Shown here: piece by piece, positions 45,201-56,585 of the stretch
How the letters are laid out: the number at the start of each line of letters is the position of its first letter
Numbering within the stretch: the stretch's first letter is position 1
Assembly: GCA_001931875.2 (NCBI GenBank)
Contig: MSJH02000802.1
Location: 238,661-302,660, forward strand
Direction: 5' to 3'
DNA length: 64,000 bases
Source: Byssochlamys sp. IMV 00236
Lineage: Eukaryota; Ascomycota; Eurotiomycetes; Eurotiales; Thermoascaceae
Notes under the pieces: model-generated
Told to the model about the DNA's origin: nothing
Databases searched by the model: none
The model's input: only the letters and a program-made list of their open reading frames with translations
Position numbers and translations under genes: made by a program

Positions 45201-45660
45201 CAGTATTATTTTAAATATTGGACACTGTGTAGCGGCAGTAAGCTCCTCTTAATATAAGTAAGTATAATGTTAGCAGGGGGTATCAGACTCGGGTCTGACA
45301 CAACAATATCGCTGTAACAGACCATTGTGAAGTTGTGAAATGTTCTTGTGAAGTCGTGAAAATGCTCGCTTGTAATTACAATTGTTATAAGGAAATAAAG
45401 AAATAATAGAAATAATAGATTTACTGCCTATAAAAAGAAGTAATAGGCACGTGAAAGGAATCATGTGGTGAAGCTCACAGCCTTATATAACTTCATGCCT
45501 TGAGCTAGCGCGCTAGGAGGAGTATAAGCACGTCGGGGTTGGAGACCTGGGGCCTCAGCAGATAACTAGTGCTTGGGTACAAGAAGCTGCTGGTTTGACG
45601 CCGCAGCAGGTGTAGAAAATATTCGCTAATAAAATTAGTTAAATGCTATTATATATAATT
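45201..45660. other. Degenerate AT-rich spacer
   Basis: No open frame of note. Lies between two relics. Confidence 0.4.
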
Positions 45661-46348
45661 GAGAAGACATACCTCGAATTGAGTCCGCTGAACGTTTCCC
45701 TGAATGGAAGACTTGCTGTATATAGATTGCAAGAGCGGCCTGGGTAAAAGATTGTGCGTTTGTGGCTGCATCTTCTGGGGAGACTCGGCCTAATGTAAAC
45801 ACCACGCCTCTAGGTCTCCACTAACAGTATCGGTTCTGACATGCTTCATCCATTTGACGAGTAATACCAATCGCACCTGTCCGCTGGTCCCACGCAACCA
45901 CGAATCTTTATCAGCATATAACCGGGGCCTCGTTTCTAATCAGCCTGTCTCGAGCACAATGAGTGGGATTCGCCTGCCAATAGGCATAATTGCCAGATCA
46001 GGCTCCTTGAACGAGCCAGCATAAACGCCAGTAAAGTTAGTAAATCCTATTATGAAATGTTAGCTAAGATTATACTACAGATAATCAACGACATAACTCA
46101 CTATCTCCCACAGCAGTGAAAAGTGTTGCACTTTCGTTCGCCGTAAGAAGTTGCTGGGCATAAGCCGCGTAGAGGCATAAATTGATCCATACCTGTGGGG
46201 TATTATGTATAGAGATTGACATTAGGACAAATGATAAGTGGCGCGAGTGAAAATTATAACCATATCTTAGAGATCGTTTCTCGAGCAGGCGGTCGATTTC
46301 ATTGGAAACTTCAGACGCAGTGTCTGCGGTGATGTCTTCAAATTGCAC
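45661..46348 (-). pseudogene. Broken member of a large fungal hypothetical family
   Basis: Leftward text SNEIDRLLEKRSLRYGYNFH, VWINLCLYAAYAQQLLTANE, then (after a ~60-nt intron) FTNFTGVYAGSFKEPDLAI, RRIPLIVLETG-stop and RGTSGQVRLVLLVKWMK. It continues in another frame as VFTLGRVSPEDAATN. This is the layout of a very common ascomycete hypothetical family whose central motif normally reads ES/TGWSE with a Trp where the stop (45940-45942) now stands. The stop and the frameshift near 45790 mark it as a pseudogene. The family has been linked to nuclease-like folds, but its function is not known. Confidence 0.55.
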
Positions 46349-47850
46349 TATTATCTAGTAACAGAATCAGGCGATTCAAAATTGTATGTGTCTCAGTGGG
46401 ATATCTTTCGCGCATTATAAACTAATAGTGAAGTTGTATTAAGCTGCACGAAGATAATATAGGAGTCTCCAGGATTGCAGAAGTAGTGTAATACTTTTAT
46501 GCGGTATATGGTCTTCGAGGCAGCGTATGCAAAAGGTTAATGACCGAACAGTGAATATAATCAGTGGCATCGTTGGTTAAGAGAAATGACTAATTCAATG
46601 TCGAATAAGTATAATAGATCTTGATGAAACTGGGGATTATAACTGATAGTCTTGATGCAGTTCAATAATAGGAAAAATCGAAATAAGTGTGGTTTCATGG
46701 GTAGGCAGCACAATACCACTAAGGATGACTTAATCAACGACAGCAGCTCTTGTAGTTATTTCAAGTCAGATCCATAGGGACTCTGAATCTAGACTTGATA
46801 GGATTGAATATGATAGGGGAAAAAAGGTACTGGTGGCATATAACGAAGAACTTTAAGCTGGAGAGGGGAAAGGGGAAGGATTTGGAGAAAGTTTTGGGGT
46901 AGTTTATGTTCTGCCGGCAAATCTATCCCTCCAGTTCCTCTTTTAGCAATGGACTTGTGCCATATGTTGTATTGGATCTGTTCTAAAGGGGTGAACGAGA
47001 CGGTCAGACGGATACTATGGGCCGGTGGAATTGTGTCACCGATCACCTGCCCGACATGAAAAGGGATGCGAGATGTCAGGACAGTTGTGGGCGCCCGGCA
47101 AAAACACCTAGGCTATATAAACAGGCAGGAAAGGAAAGAAACGACGTCAAGACGTATATGATGAAGATGCATTCTTTAGCAACTAGCTCAGCCTATTTAT
47201 ATCTGTGGGTGGAGCTAGAAAATGTGGGAGAACCCCGACAAGAGGGAGGCCTGCATGTAGGCAGGCTCCGACATATACTACTAAATTAATGGGGCAAGCC
47301 CCTGGTTAATAGTTTTGGTGGACTACTAGTCACATATAAGAGGTGGAAGAAGCTCGAATTCCTATTCACTAGGAGCGGTAGCTGAGTACTTTTGCTAAGG
47401 TAGAACCCGGCCATTGAGACCATTAACTAACGCAGGAACTACCCCTCCATCCGACCTAGCATCTCAAATCTCCATAGTCACCAAATATGGGTATTGTATT
47501 AGCTCAGGGCGTATGGTGCTAGAATAGGTAATCAGAATAGAGGGTGGCTAAAGATCAAGTAAACTTTTCAAGTTGTAACTAGTTTATTCAACGGTTCCAC
47601 AATCGAAGTTTCGCTCGATAGATTGCTCCATTCCGGTGTCATTCGCATCTACTGCATTGTGACGCATCCAAGCACCAGGATATAACATGAAAAGATCTCG
47701 AATACTTGATTCGAGCCATATTGTTAATTTCAAGATCAGCTATCTAAGACCCTGGCCGGGTTAGAGGGAACTCAATGCGGGAGGTGTTGGAGATCGCGCT
47801 CCATAGGCGCAAAGAAGTCTCAAGAAAAGATAATCCAGCATCCCATCTTT
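46349..47850. other. AT-rich degenerate region
   Basis: 1.5 kb with no supportable gene. A leftward frame at 46789-47046 (IRLTVSFTPLEQIQYNIWH) faintly recalls a motor segment of SNF2-like helicases and may be another relic. Confidence 0.35.
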
Positions 47851-48987
47851 TCACAGCATGGATTGAGTAGCGTCTCTTTGGCTTCTTCCGTATCTCTGAT
47901 GACTCCTGGAGAATTCCCCGCACGCTACTGCGGCTGCACTGCTAAGATCTAGCGCGAGTGAGAAGGATGCTATCAGCCCGGCAAGACGATGCTTGCTTCC
48001 GGGACCAGTGCAGCGAAGTAGCTCCAGGGCTTCTTTCTGTGTTGGATATATTGTACCACCGCCGATAGTGCCAACAGGGAGGGACGGGAACAGACATGTG
48101 AGCTTCAACTCCTTCGTATCTGAATCGTATTCCACAGTCAAATGGTTCCCGGCAGCTTCTGCGACACTTGCAGCATCTTGACCGCAGGCAATGAACATAG
48201 CAGCAATGACATTGCTCATGTTCAGGCAATATCCCACTTGGCCGTTCCTATGCGCCCCCTCTTTGCCATTGAGGAGGACACGGTACAAGTGGTCAGAACT
48301 GCATCCAAGGACTTTTCGGCACGCTGAATCCGAGATAGTTCCCCATGCTAGGACCTTGACACCGCGAGTTCGCATCATGTTTCCCGATGAGAGGTTCTTA
48401 TCACTTCCTGTTTGGCCGACGATTGTAATATTTTGGAGATTCAGTTCCTTCGCGAGAGACGAAGCCCAGAACTTATCGCAAGCTGCCTGGGTAGCAACGG
48501 TGGCCATATTTTGGCCCGCCGCGTCGCCGCAATAATACTCAAAAATAACATGAACAGTGGAACCCACAATATTGGGCACTGCACGTTGATATTTCAAGTA
48601 CTTGCTCGTCGACTCAGCGTCTCGTTTGAACTGGGACTGCAGGTCGGGGATCAATTCAGCGAAACGAACCGCATCCGCGGTATTCGTGAACCAGAACACG
48701 GGGTCGCGAGACATAGCCTCATGGAGAACTTTGAACTGAACCCCTCCACAGAGGTTGAAAGTCTTACATCCGCGGGCACAACTAGCTACCAGTGTCCCTT
48801 CGGAAGTCGCCAAAGGGGCATAGAATAGCCCATCCGTTTCGGCGCTTCCTCTGACGCGGAGGGGACCGGCAATGCCAACGGGGACGCGAGTAAACCCAAC
48901 ACAGTTTTCAATCCTGACATTTCGAATCTCCTCATCATCAGCTTTGATGTACTTTAGCTGTGACAGAACTTCACCCGGGATCTTCAT
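47851..48987 (-). CDS. Short soluble HMG-CoA reductase paralogue
   Basis: NADPH-dependent reduction of HMG-CoA to mevalonate. Only 378 residues: there is no membrane/sterol-sensing region, and the protein starts about 25 residues before the conserved ENCVGFTRVPVGIAGPLRV. The catalytic set is complete: Glu63 in LATSEGTLVAS, Lys197 in TGSDKNLSSG, Asp271 in ACGQDAASVAE and His363 in SRSHQRYGRS. The cofactor motif is GDAAGQNMATVA (usually DAMGMN). The upstream codons are in frame only back to a TGA, so the start at 48987 holds unless a separate 5' exon exists. Fungal housekeeping HMGRs exceed 1000 residues, so this is an extra copy. It diverges from a desaturase across 1.6 kb, which suggests a role in a local pathway or inhibitor tolerance. 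Confidence 0.85.
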   Translation of the reverse strand: MKIPGEVLSQLKYIKADDEEIRNVRIENCVGFTRVPVGIAGPLRVRGSAETDGLFYAPLATSEGTLVASCARGCKTFNLCGGVQFKVLHEAMSRDPVFWFTNTADAVRFAELIPDLQSQFKRDAESTSKYLKYQRAVPNIVGSTVHVIFEYYCGDAAGQNMATVATQAACDKFWASSLAKELNLQNITIVGQTGSDKNLSSGNMMRTRGVKVLAWGTISDSACRKVLGCSSDHLYRVLLNGKEGAHRNGQVGYCLNMSNVIAAMFIACGQDAASVAEAAGNHLTVEYDSDTKELKLTCLFPSLPVGTIGGGTIYPTQKEALELLRCTGPGSKHRLAGLIASFSLALDLSSAAAVACGEFSRSHQRYGRSQRDATQSML

Positions 48988-50582
48988 TGTTGATAGGAAG
49001 TTCTTGTGGGCTGATGACAGATTTCACGAATATAGTAGGAAAACGAATATAATAAGTGCTTCACATAGGGCTATCAATACAGGATATTCTAACCTTTATA
49101 TGGTTTATCTGATATGATGTATCTCATTCAGTCTGCTTCACATGTGTCCGTCTGCTCTGCTTCGGGCTTCGACGGATCACATCACGTCCACAGGTCAAAG
49201 CCCGAATGGATTTTACAGCTATTGGTTTTGGATTGGTCCAAGAGAACATCACCAGTTACAACTTTCCGAACTAATCCGGTATGAGAATTTCAAGGGAGTG
49301 AAGATCGAAGTTTCCTGGAGCCCTCGTAATCCTATAATAATGCACCGGCAGAGTGTAAGCCCCCTCCTTAGCCATGTTACGCCAGTTCGCCGAACTGCTC
49401 CACACATGTAGCCCGACAAGAGTAGCTAAATATTTAACCTTATCTGTTCAAGTGGGTGACTGCATTTGACTCAGGAATATCAGAACTTTCCGGCTAAGAA
49501 CCCCTGCCGGCACACCTTAAACGAACCCCCGGCCATATGGGAATCGAAGGCAACAGGACTGCCAATATACTCTCCAATAAAAGCATCTTCTGCACCTCTC
49601 GATAGAAGGGCCGGAGTCCCTCCGGATAGTTTGTGGGATATAGACTGGCTATAAAGCAATGCTCGTGTGGAATGGGGGGCAAGTCTCCACTAAACTCTGC
49701 AAATGGTATAAATGCTGGGACTAATATTGCACTTACAAATTCAAGCTCCTTCCGGAGCTTGGTCTACACAACCCTGTCCTTTACCGATAGCTTACCCTTA
49801 GATTCTCCTATAGGAATTCAAACTAGTATTGTTGCAATGTCCACGATAAAAATCACTAATTTTATTTGCTCATGCAAATGCCGTAAAAGCCTAGAACGGC
49901 TTATTCTCTGCTCCAAGGCATAATATAGCTTTAGCCAATGGTTCTATTATCCTTTATTCCTCTTTTTCAAGCAGGAGGTGCTTGCTTACTTTTAATCCCT
50001 CGGTCCTAGGGAGTTCACAGGGTTCTTTAGCATTATAGAGTTCTACTCAAAACCTGCACCCGCTAAACCCAGGCAGGATGTCTAATATACTAGGGCCTGC
50101 CCGGAATAAGGTTTGGGTTGTAGATAAAGATTGTATGTGGATCACGTATCGTCTGGGATCGTCTTCTCTTTGACAGACAGCGCCACTATACGTGTCATAT
50201 AAACGGTGTAAGGAGAAGAGCCTTGTCTTCCGATTGCGCAGTCACATTTGTGTTCTAATCCAAAATGGCTCCGTCTGAATTCAGCTACAACGATCGTGGA
50301 CGATCTAGCAACCTCAACAAACGGCAAATCCATATCCACCAGTACCGGCTTATTTGGTTCTGCCGTAGTTTCGTAAGGTCTTGATGAGATAGGATGGTGC
50401 AATTGTAAGCAGACCTACATGAGCGATATGACTGCTGGTCATAGAGCTCAGGTATTTAATGACGAGGTACGCACTGATGGACAAATAAATCCGCCCTTGT
50501 GTATATCTAGATAACTAGATTGTCTTTTTACGTCCTCGACGTGAGTTCGTTGAAACAACGTTTATTATTATAACATTCAGCC
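48988..50582. other. Divergent promoter region with possible relics
   Basis: 1.6 kb between HMGR and the desaturase. Short leftward frames at 49494-49682 (FIASLYPTNYPEGLRPFYRE) and 50142-50402 look protein-like but match nothing I know and have no clear gene structure. They could be remains of lost cluster genes. Confidence 0.35.
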
Positions 50583-51959
50583 ATGGCAACACTCACAGCA
50601 ACTGTAGTGTCTCATGACCTTTCGCCAACTATATCGCTGACCGAAGAATCGAGTTCCAACAGTGCAGACGCCCAATTGAGTGACCTTTACGGGAACAAAT
50701 TCGAATTTCCTGACTTCACTATTAAGCAGATTCGCGATGCGATCCCTCGTCACTGTTTTGAGCGTCCTGCATTTACTTCGTTATATTACATGGCCCGCGA
50801 TTGTATCGCGTTAGCTGTGGTCTTTGCTGTTTTCTATCGTTATAATACCCCTGATTTCGTGCCATCTGCAACCGTGCGGTGCCTTTCGTGGATATTATAC
50901 TCTACTATACAGGGCCTTTTGGGGACTGGGCTGTGGGTTATAGGCCATGAGTGCGGACATCAAGCTTTCTCTCGGTTCAAGGTTCTGAATGACTTCGTTG
51001 GCTTCGTCTGCCATTCATTCGTGCTTGTGCCATACTTCTCGTTCAAACTTTCCCACAGGCAACACCACAAAGCCACAGGAAATATCTCAAGAGATGTGGG
51101 GTTCGTCCCGATGACGAAAGGACAGTTCGCTTCTCATCTTCGGGTGACAGTGGACGAACTCAATGACCTGACGGAAGAGATCCCTTTCGTCACGGCTATC
51201 AACCTTCTTGGACAGCAGCTCTTTGGATGGCCGCTATATCTTCTCTGCAATGTGAGCTCTCACAACAACCATGAAAGCAAAAAGTCAGGCCGCGGGAAAG
51301 GAAAACGCAATGGTCTCTTCGGTGGAGTCAACCATTTTAGCCCTTCCAGTCCTCTGTTCGAAGCCAAAGACGCAAACGTGATCCTATTGAGCGATCTTGG
51401 CTTCTTCTTGATGGCAAGTTTTCTTGGTTACATCGGCTCCAGATTCGGCTGGTGGAATCTGTTCGTCTGGTATGGGTTACCATATATATGGGTGAACCAC
51501 TGGATTGGTAAGTTATCGTGCAGCTCAATGATGATCACCACCATTAACGATACGTTTTCAGCTGCTATTACGTTTCTTCAACACACGGACGCTTCTGTCC
51601 CTCACTACGAACCTGAGGCGTGGAGCTTCTGCCGTGGAGCATGTGCTACTGTTGATCGTGACATGGGCTTCATTGGGCGTCATATTTTTCACAGGGGCAC
51701 TGATACCCATGTGCTCCACCACTTCGTCAGCACCATCCCATTCTATCACGCTGAAGAGGCAACGGAAGCGATTAGAAAGGTGATGGGCAGACACTACCGT
51801 AGATCTGATAATACTGGTTTGATAGGTTTCCTGGAAGATCTGTGGAAGAACTATCGCCTTTGTCAATGGGTCGAGCCTGTCGATGGTGCTGAGGGGGAAA
51901 ATAAGGGGGTTCTCTTCTACCGCAGTCACAATTCCCCACCAGTTCCTCGACCGGAGTGA
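50583..51959 (+). CDS. Delta-12-type membrane fatty acid desaturase
   Basis: ER di-iron desaturase of the oleate delta-12 (FAD2/odeA) family; it adds a double bond to acyl chains of phospholipids. The three His boxes are present: GHECGHQAF (about 121-129), SHRQHHKATG (157-166) and THVLHHFVS near residue 365. Membrane segments flank the boxes, such as YMARDCIALAVVFAVFY and FFLMASFLGYIGS. An intron at 51508-51561 (54 nt) is in frame and stop-free; removing it joins NHWI to AAITFLQHTD as in the family, leaving 440 residues. It is shorter than A. nidulans odeA, and its position beside HMGR suggests an accessory paralogue. Delta-12 versus omega-3 specificity cannot be told by eye. Confidence 0.9.
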   Translation: MATLTATVVSHDLSPTISLTEESSSNSADAQLSDLYGNKFEFPDFTIKQIRDAIPRHCFERPAFTSLYYMARDCIALAVVFAVFYRYNTPDFVPSATVRCLSWILYSTIQGLLGTGLWVIGHECGHQAFSRFKVLNDFVGFVCHSFVLVPYFSFKLSHRQHHKATGNISRDVGFVPMTKGQFASHLRVTVDELNDLTEEIPFVTAINLLGQQLFGWPLYLLCNVSSHNNHESKKSGRGKGKRNGLFGGVNHFSPSSPLFEAKDANVILLSDLGFFLMASFLGYIGSRFGWWNLFVWYGLPYIWVNHWIGKLSCSSMMITTINDTFSAAITFLQHTDASVPHYEPEAWSFCRGACATVDRDMGFIGRHIFHRGTDTHVLHHFVSTIPFYHAEEATEAIRKVMGRHYRRSDNTGLIGFLEDLWKNYRLCQWVEPVDGAEGENKGVLFYRSHNSPPVPRPE

Positions 51960-53432
51960 CTTTTTGATATTCCTGCCAGACGGGACGAGAATGATCATTA
52001 TGGATTCCTGTCTCTGGCAATCATTTCTATCTGCTGGAATGTTCTAACTTGTAATGATGTTCGGGGACCTCCCTACCCTTAGGGAATCCTGGAGAGCACG
52101 CTCCGGATACGGCATAGGTCAACCCACCGCGGGGTTTTGAGATATCTAGATAGGTGCTAAACTTGTCATTCATTCAGTTTCGCAGCTTCGAGATAATGCG
52201 CTATCCCGTCACATGTGAATCGATGTGCTTTTTGATAATGTTCACCGTCTGTCCTATAAGAAAGTAATATCTGACGTCCCTCCGAGCCAAAATAAACAAT
52301 GCTGCACTTGGTGCACGTAAGATTCCCCCATGCACTTCAGCTGGGAGTGTATAACTATCTGCGACAAATGCAGGTGCGCCGATGCTAGGGTCCATGTGGC
52401 GGCCAATACCTATGAAGAAGCTATTCTCTAGGTAAGTAGTTCGCTGCTCCGTATTCTCAGTAGCGTCGATCGCTGGAAATTAGGCTTTCCATATTTGAAA
52501 TATAACTAAGGTGGGCAGTGAGTTAGCGAATAATGTCCTATTTCATACCATCATGATGTTTCCATTGCTCACAAAAGTACTAATATAGAACAGGGAAGAT
52601 CTAAAAGATCCTCCAATCGGAGCGCTATCATCATCCTTGTTCGCAGGAATTATCCCGAAATGGCAAGCTATCCGCCGTTACATCGATCTAAAGATTTTAG
52701 TAGCAATATAACTTATGATATGTGAGGTCTGTGAACCCCGACCGCGTGCTTAATGGCGTAAACTCTGCTCCTCCTGCCAGATTCCCGCAGATCCCGTTCA
52801 TGACGGTCGATGCTAGTCGAGAACTTTATCAAAACGAACGATGTATACTCTTGATGGCGGGCTGAGCCTTGGCTAGGGTATGCCTTTGACAAACGGCCGA
52901 ATAGAATAACTGGTCTGCTCTATTTCAGTCAGCGACGTAATCATACTCTACTCTATACATACCCCGCGCGTGCGTGGGTGTGAGTGGGCCATTTGGTATG
53001 AATATAGCTGACGCTTTATTCTTTCTTGCTCACTTCGAGCCCTCCTTCGGCCCATCTATAACCACCGCATTCGGTCGTAATTGACAGTACATTGTGACAT
53101 ATCAGATACAGAGCGATGATGAGGAACACCGTGGAATAGAGGTTGCTTTCCGCTGTGAAGTCATCAGTCGGGAGCCCAGCCGTGAGCAGTCATAGTATAC
53201 TATTACGGTTATTGCCGTACGGCACTCCCTCTTGTCAGACACACACCGTCTTGGAACTCTCGATTCCCTTCCGGCTGCAATATTTCCCACCAGCATTCGA
53301 AGCAGCCACAACATGGATTTCTTTGAAAGTTGCGGCTTTGGTGGGCTGCTCATACCACTCTTCGACACGCAGATAAGTCTCCTCTGCTCACTTTCATTTT
53401 CCATAATATCCTCCGGACCAATCATTCTAGAA
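51960..53432. other. Intergenic
   Basis: 1.4 kb between the desaturase and the hydrolase, both rightward. No gene seen. The last 120 bp (from an in-frame ATG at 53313) could extend the hydrolase by 40 hydrophobic residues. Confidence 0.45.
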
Positions 53433-55229
53433 ATGCTCTTCGGGTCTCAGCCCGACGGAGACATTTCTCTCTTTCATTCAGAAACCAGTACCCTTCTTCT
53501 TAGTAAGTCGTCGAAAAACAGACAGGACAAGATCTCGTTAGTGAAGCTATGTCGAGATTCCATTCCCTCGAAATGCTCCCCTAACAAACTTCTCTTCAAC
53601 GGCCATCTGCAAACAATCTGGACGGTTCTGAAATCCAGCCATGTTCCCGTATACTACAAGCGGAAAATATTCGAGTCGAACAACAGTCTCTATCCGGGTC
53701 AATTTGCAGTGGACTTCGTGGTTCCTCCCTACGATTCATCATCAGATGATCCTGAAGTCGTCGACGCTGAGAGGAAATACACCCTCCCTGATGGATTACC
53801 ATCTCTGACGGGGCTTTTTACGCATAACGAGGCTCAAGGATTATCATCACAGGACTCGAAGCCGATGCTGGTCGTTCTGCATGGTCTTTGTGGAGGCTCT
53901 CATGAGGAATACCTCAGACATGTATTGGCTGCATTGACAGCCGATGGTAGCTGGGAAGCATGTGTACTCAATGCTCGAGGCTGCTCTCAAACAAAGATTA
54001 CTACCGGTGTACTCTACCATGCTGCGGCAACGTGGGATTTACGACAAACTGTCGAATGGCTACGTGAAACGTTTCCGAATCGTCCTCTATTTGGTATCGG
54101 ATTTTCACTCGGTGCAAATATCCTTGCTACGGTATGTCCTCTCGACAATGAACCAACTACGTACGTACGCTAACTCCCTCCCCTCTCCCCTGTAAAGTAC
54201 TTAGGACAAGAACAAGAGGCCTCTCAACTTAAGGCAGCGGTATTCTGCGCAAATCCATGGAATATCGAAATCTGTTCTGTCAATCTACAAAAGTCAAAAA
54301 TCGGTCTTGGGATATACAGTAAAGCAATCGGTACCAGTACAAGACGGCTTTTTGAACAGTACGTATATCTCCACCCGCTTTCGAGTTTTTTTTTTATTGT
54401 GAATTAAATAAACAAGAAACTTGTCGTAGACATTACTCAATCCTTTCCAAGAATCCACACATAGATATTGATGCAGCACGAACGATCATCTACCAGCATG
54501 ACTTTGACCGGTGCGCCCCCTAAACCCTCAAACTGACGTTGAAAGATGTACACTGCTTACTGAACGGGTTTTAGAATCATACAATGCCCAACCTGGGGCT
54601 ACCCAACAGAAAGAGCTTATTACCGAGACGCATCTTGCGTTGACGCAATGCTAGCTATCAAAATCCCCTTCTTTGCATTAAACGCAGAGGATGATCCAGT
54701 TAAGTCTAACTTAATCCATCACCCCCAAAATTCACAACCATCAGTAACTACTTATCGCACAAGACTAACAGACAGAAAACAAATAGATCGCTACTCGTCA
54801 CGCAATCCCATATCAGGAATTCAGAAAAACACCCTACGGAGTCCTGGTCACTACACCATGGGGTGGACATCTCGGTTGGTTTGAACGTAATGGCGAGAGA
54901 TGGTTCGTTAAACCTGTAAGTTAGGTTTCGAAAAAGAAAAAGAAGAATAAAAAATCATTCTCGCATACTTAAAGCTGTCGTTCCGCCGATAGATACCTAA
55001 TAGATGACTAGCTGACAGATAAACCGATGACCAGGTGTGTAATTTTCTTAATAAGATGGCGAGTGAAATCGATCTTGAGTCGCCGTTGGTTATACGAAAG
55101 TCCGGGCGGGAATCTGGTAAATCGCTTGCATTGGCTGCTGGGAAGAAGAAGAAGAAGAACTTGCACGTGGGACCCAAGCAGGGGGTTTTTGATCCTATGC
55201 GGCGAAAACTATTGCCGCCGGATGTCTGA
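53433..55229 (+). CDS. EEB1/EHT1-type alpha/beta hydrolase (ester synthase/lipase)
   Basis: Alpha/beta hydrolase of the YheT/EMB8 family, whose yeast members Eeb1, Eht1 and Mgl3 make or hydrolyse medium-chain fatty acyl esters and monoacylglycerols. The conserved entry LLFNGHLQTIW is near residue 52 and the oxyanion segment is LHGLCGGSHEEY. The triad is Ser in IGFSLGANILAT, Asp in FALNAEDDP and His in PWGGHLGWFE. Five introns (about 54132-54197, 54360-54429, 54511-54573, 54701-54789, 54916-55035) join coding blocks such as ANILATYLGQEQEA and WFVKPVCNFLNKM. A Lys-rich tail ends at 55229. I prefer the start at 53433 (MLFGSQPDGD), which matches the family N-terminus, over 53313. Confidence 0.85.
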
Positions 55230-56585
55230 AGTTAAAGACGCAAGTTAATGTATAGATATAACTTAGACTGGGGGTTTGCATTTTATATATAGAGAGAGAG
55301 TTTCGGCAGCAATCCTTGTCAGCGAATAATTCAGAGTTCCTCCTATGTAAGTCCTCGATCTGACTATCTAGATCTAGATCTCCGCGTACTTACGGGCCGA
55401 CCCGCTGTAATTTGATAAGGAACTCTGACTTGAGAGAACCTAGATAGAACTTCTTTTCGTAGTACATTTGATACGCATATCATATGAAAATCCAATTCAC
55501 ATACAAACTCTGCTGCAATAAACGCCCTCTCTCTCTTTCAGTAAAACACACCTTCTCGTCCCTGAATAGTTACTGTATAGTTACCCCTCAGATCCAATGA
55601 ACTCTTGCACGATCCAGTAAATCATGTCACTCCGAGAACATATCCATAAAAAACACTAGAGTCTAGTAACTAGATTCTAGGATGTGAGCTAATAAACGAA
55701 ACATTCAATGTTTTTCTAGAACCCTACATCATAGGCTAAGCCACGACGCATATTTTCCGCGAAACACCTCCTTGACGAGTAGTCTCAGCCACAGCCACAA
55801 TACCCTTTGGATTTGTCCGGATCTGTCACCCTGCAAGGGATGAGATCCGATCGAGATCCCATCTGGGACTATCACGCACGTGGTGAAGTTTATACCACTA
55901 CAACATCATTCCGGCTGGAATTTTCCTTGTTTTAGTAAAATGATATATTGTAAACTATCAACGTGCCAAGTGGTGAGCGTTTTCGTGGTCGCAACGTCAT
56001 TGTGACATCGGTACCACGAGACTCGAATTCTTGACTATCGAGGACATCAAAAGAATGATGGACGAATTAGATGATATTCGGGGAATTAGGTTCCCATGGA
56101 GGATGTGGGGATAACGCTCATATTATACGTGCCATGGTCAAAGGTTAAAGTTCAGGGACAATTTCGGGTGCTTTATAGATTATCCAAATTATATAGTATA
56201 ATACTAATATTTCGTTTATTTGGTTTGTTGTACACGAGCGACTAAGTAGGTAATAAGTGAGGTATCTATAAACGACCGGACTCTGGGTCTACCACTCCCA
56301 GTCGATCTTGCGACTCACACGAGTGCAAATATCATTTCGCGACTGGACGTGCCGTCATTCTCCATCGAGGCGATAAGGTCTCCAGGGAAGAGGCTGCGTC
56401 CAGCCAATCATTATCAATTGTAGTATGTCGTTGAAGCGAAAAAGCAAACACCAGTCATGCAGGTTTGGTATCGTAGAAATGATTAATGGTATCGTTTCGG
56501 CCATAAACCGCGGCCCACCAACATAGGGCTTCATCACATCTACCTCCACATTAAAATCTCCGTTTCACAACGCATGTCGATGCGT
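55230..56585. other. Intergenic, convergent
   Basis: 1.35 kb AT-rich 3' region shared by the hydrolase and the MARVEL gene, with a GA microsatellite near 55292 and TCTAGATC runs near 55366. No gene seen. Confidence 0.5.

Noticed and set aside
47851..55229. A statin-type polyketide cluster with a resistance HMGR
   Set aside because: No polyketide synthase, acyltransferase of the LovD type or transporter lies in the window, so that reading has no support here.
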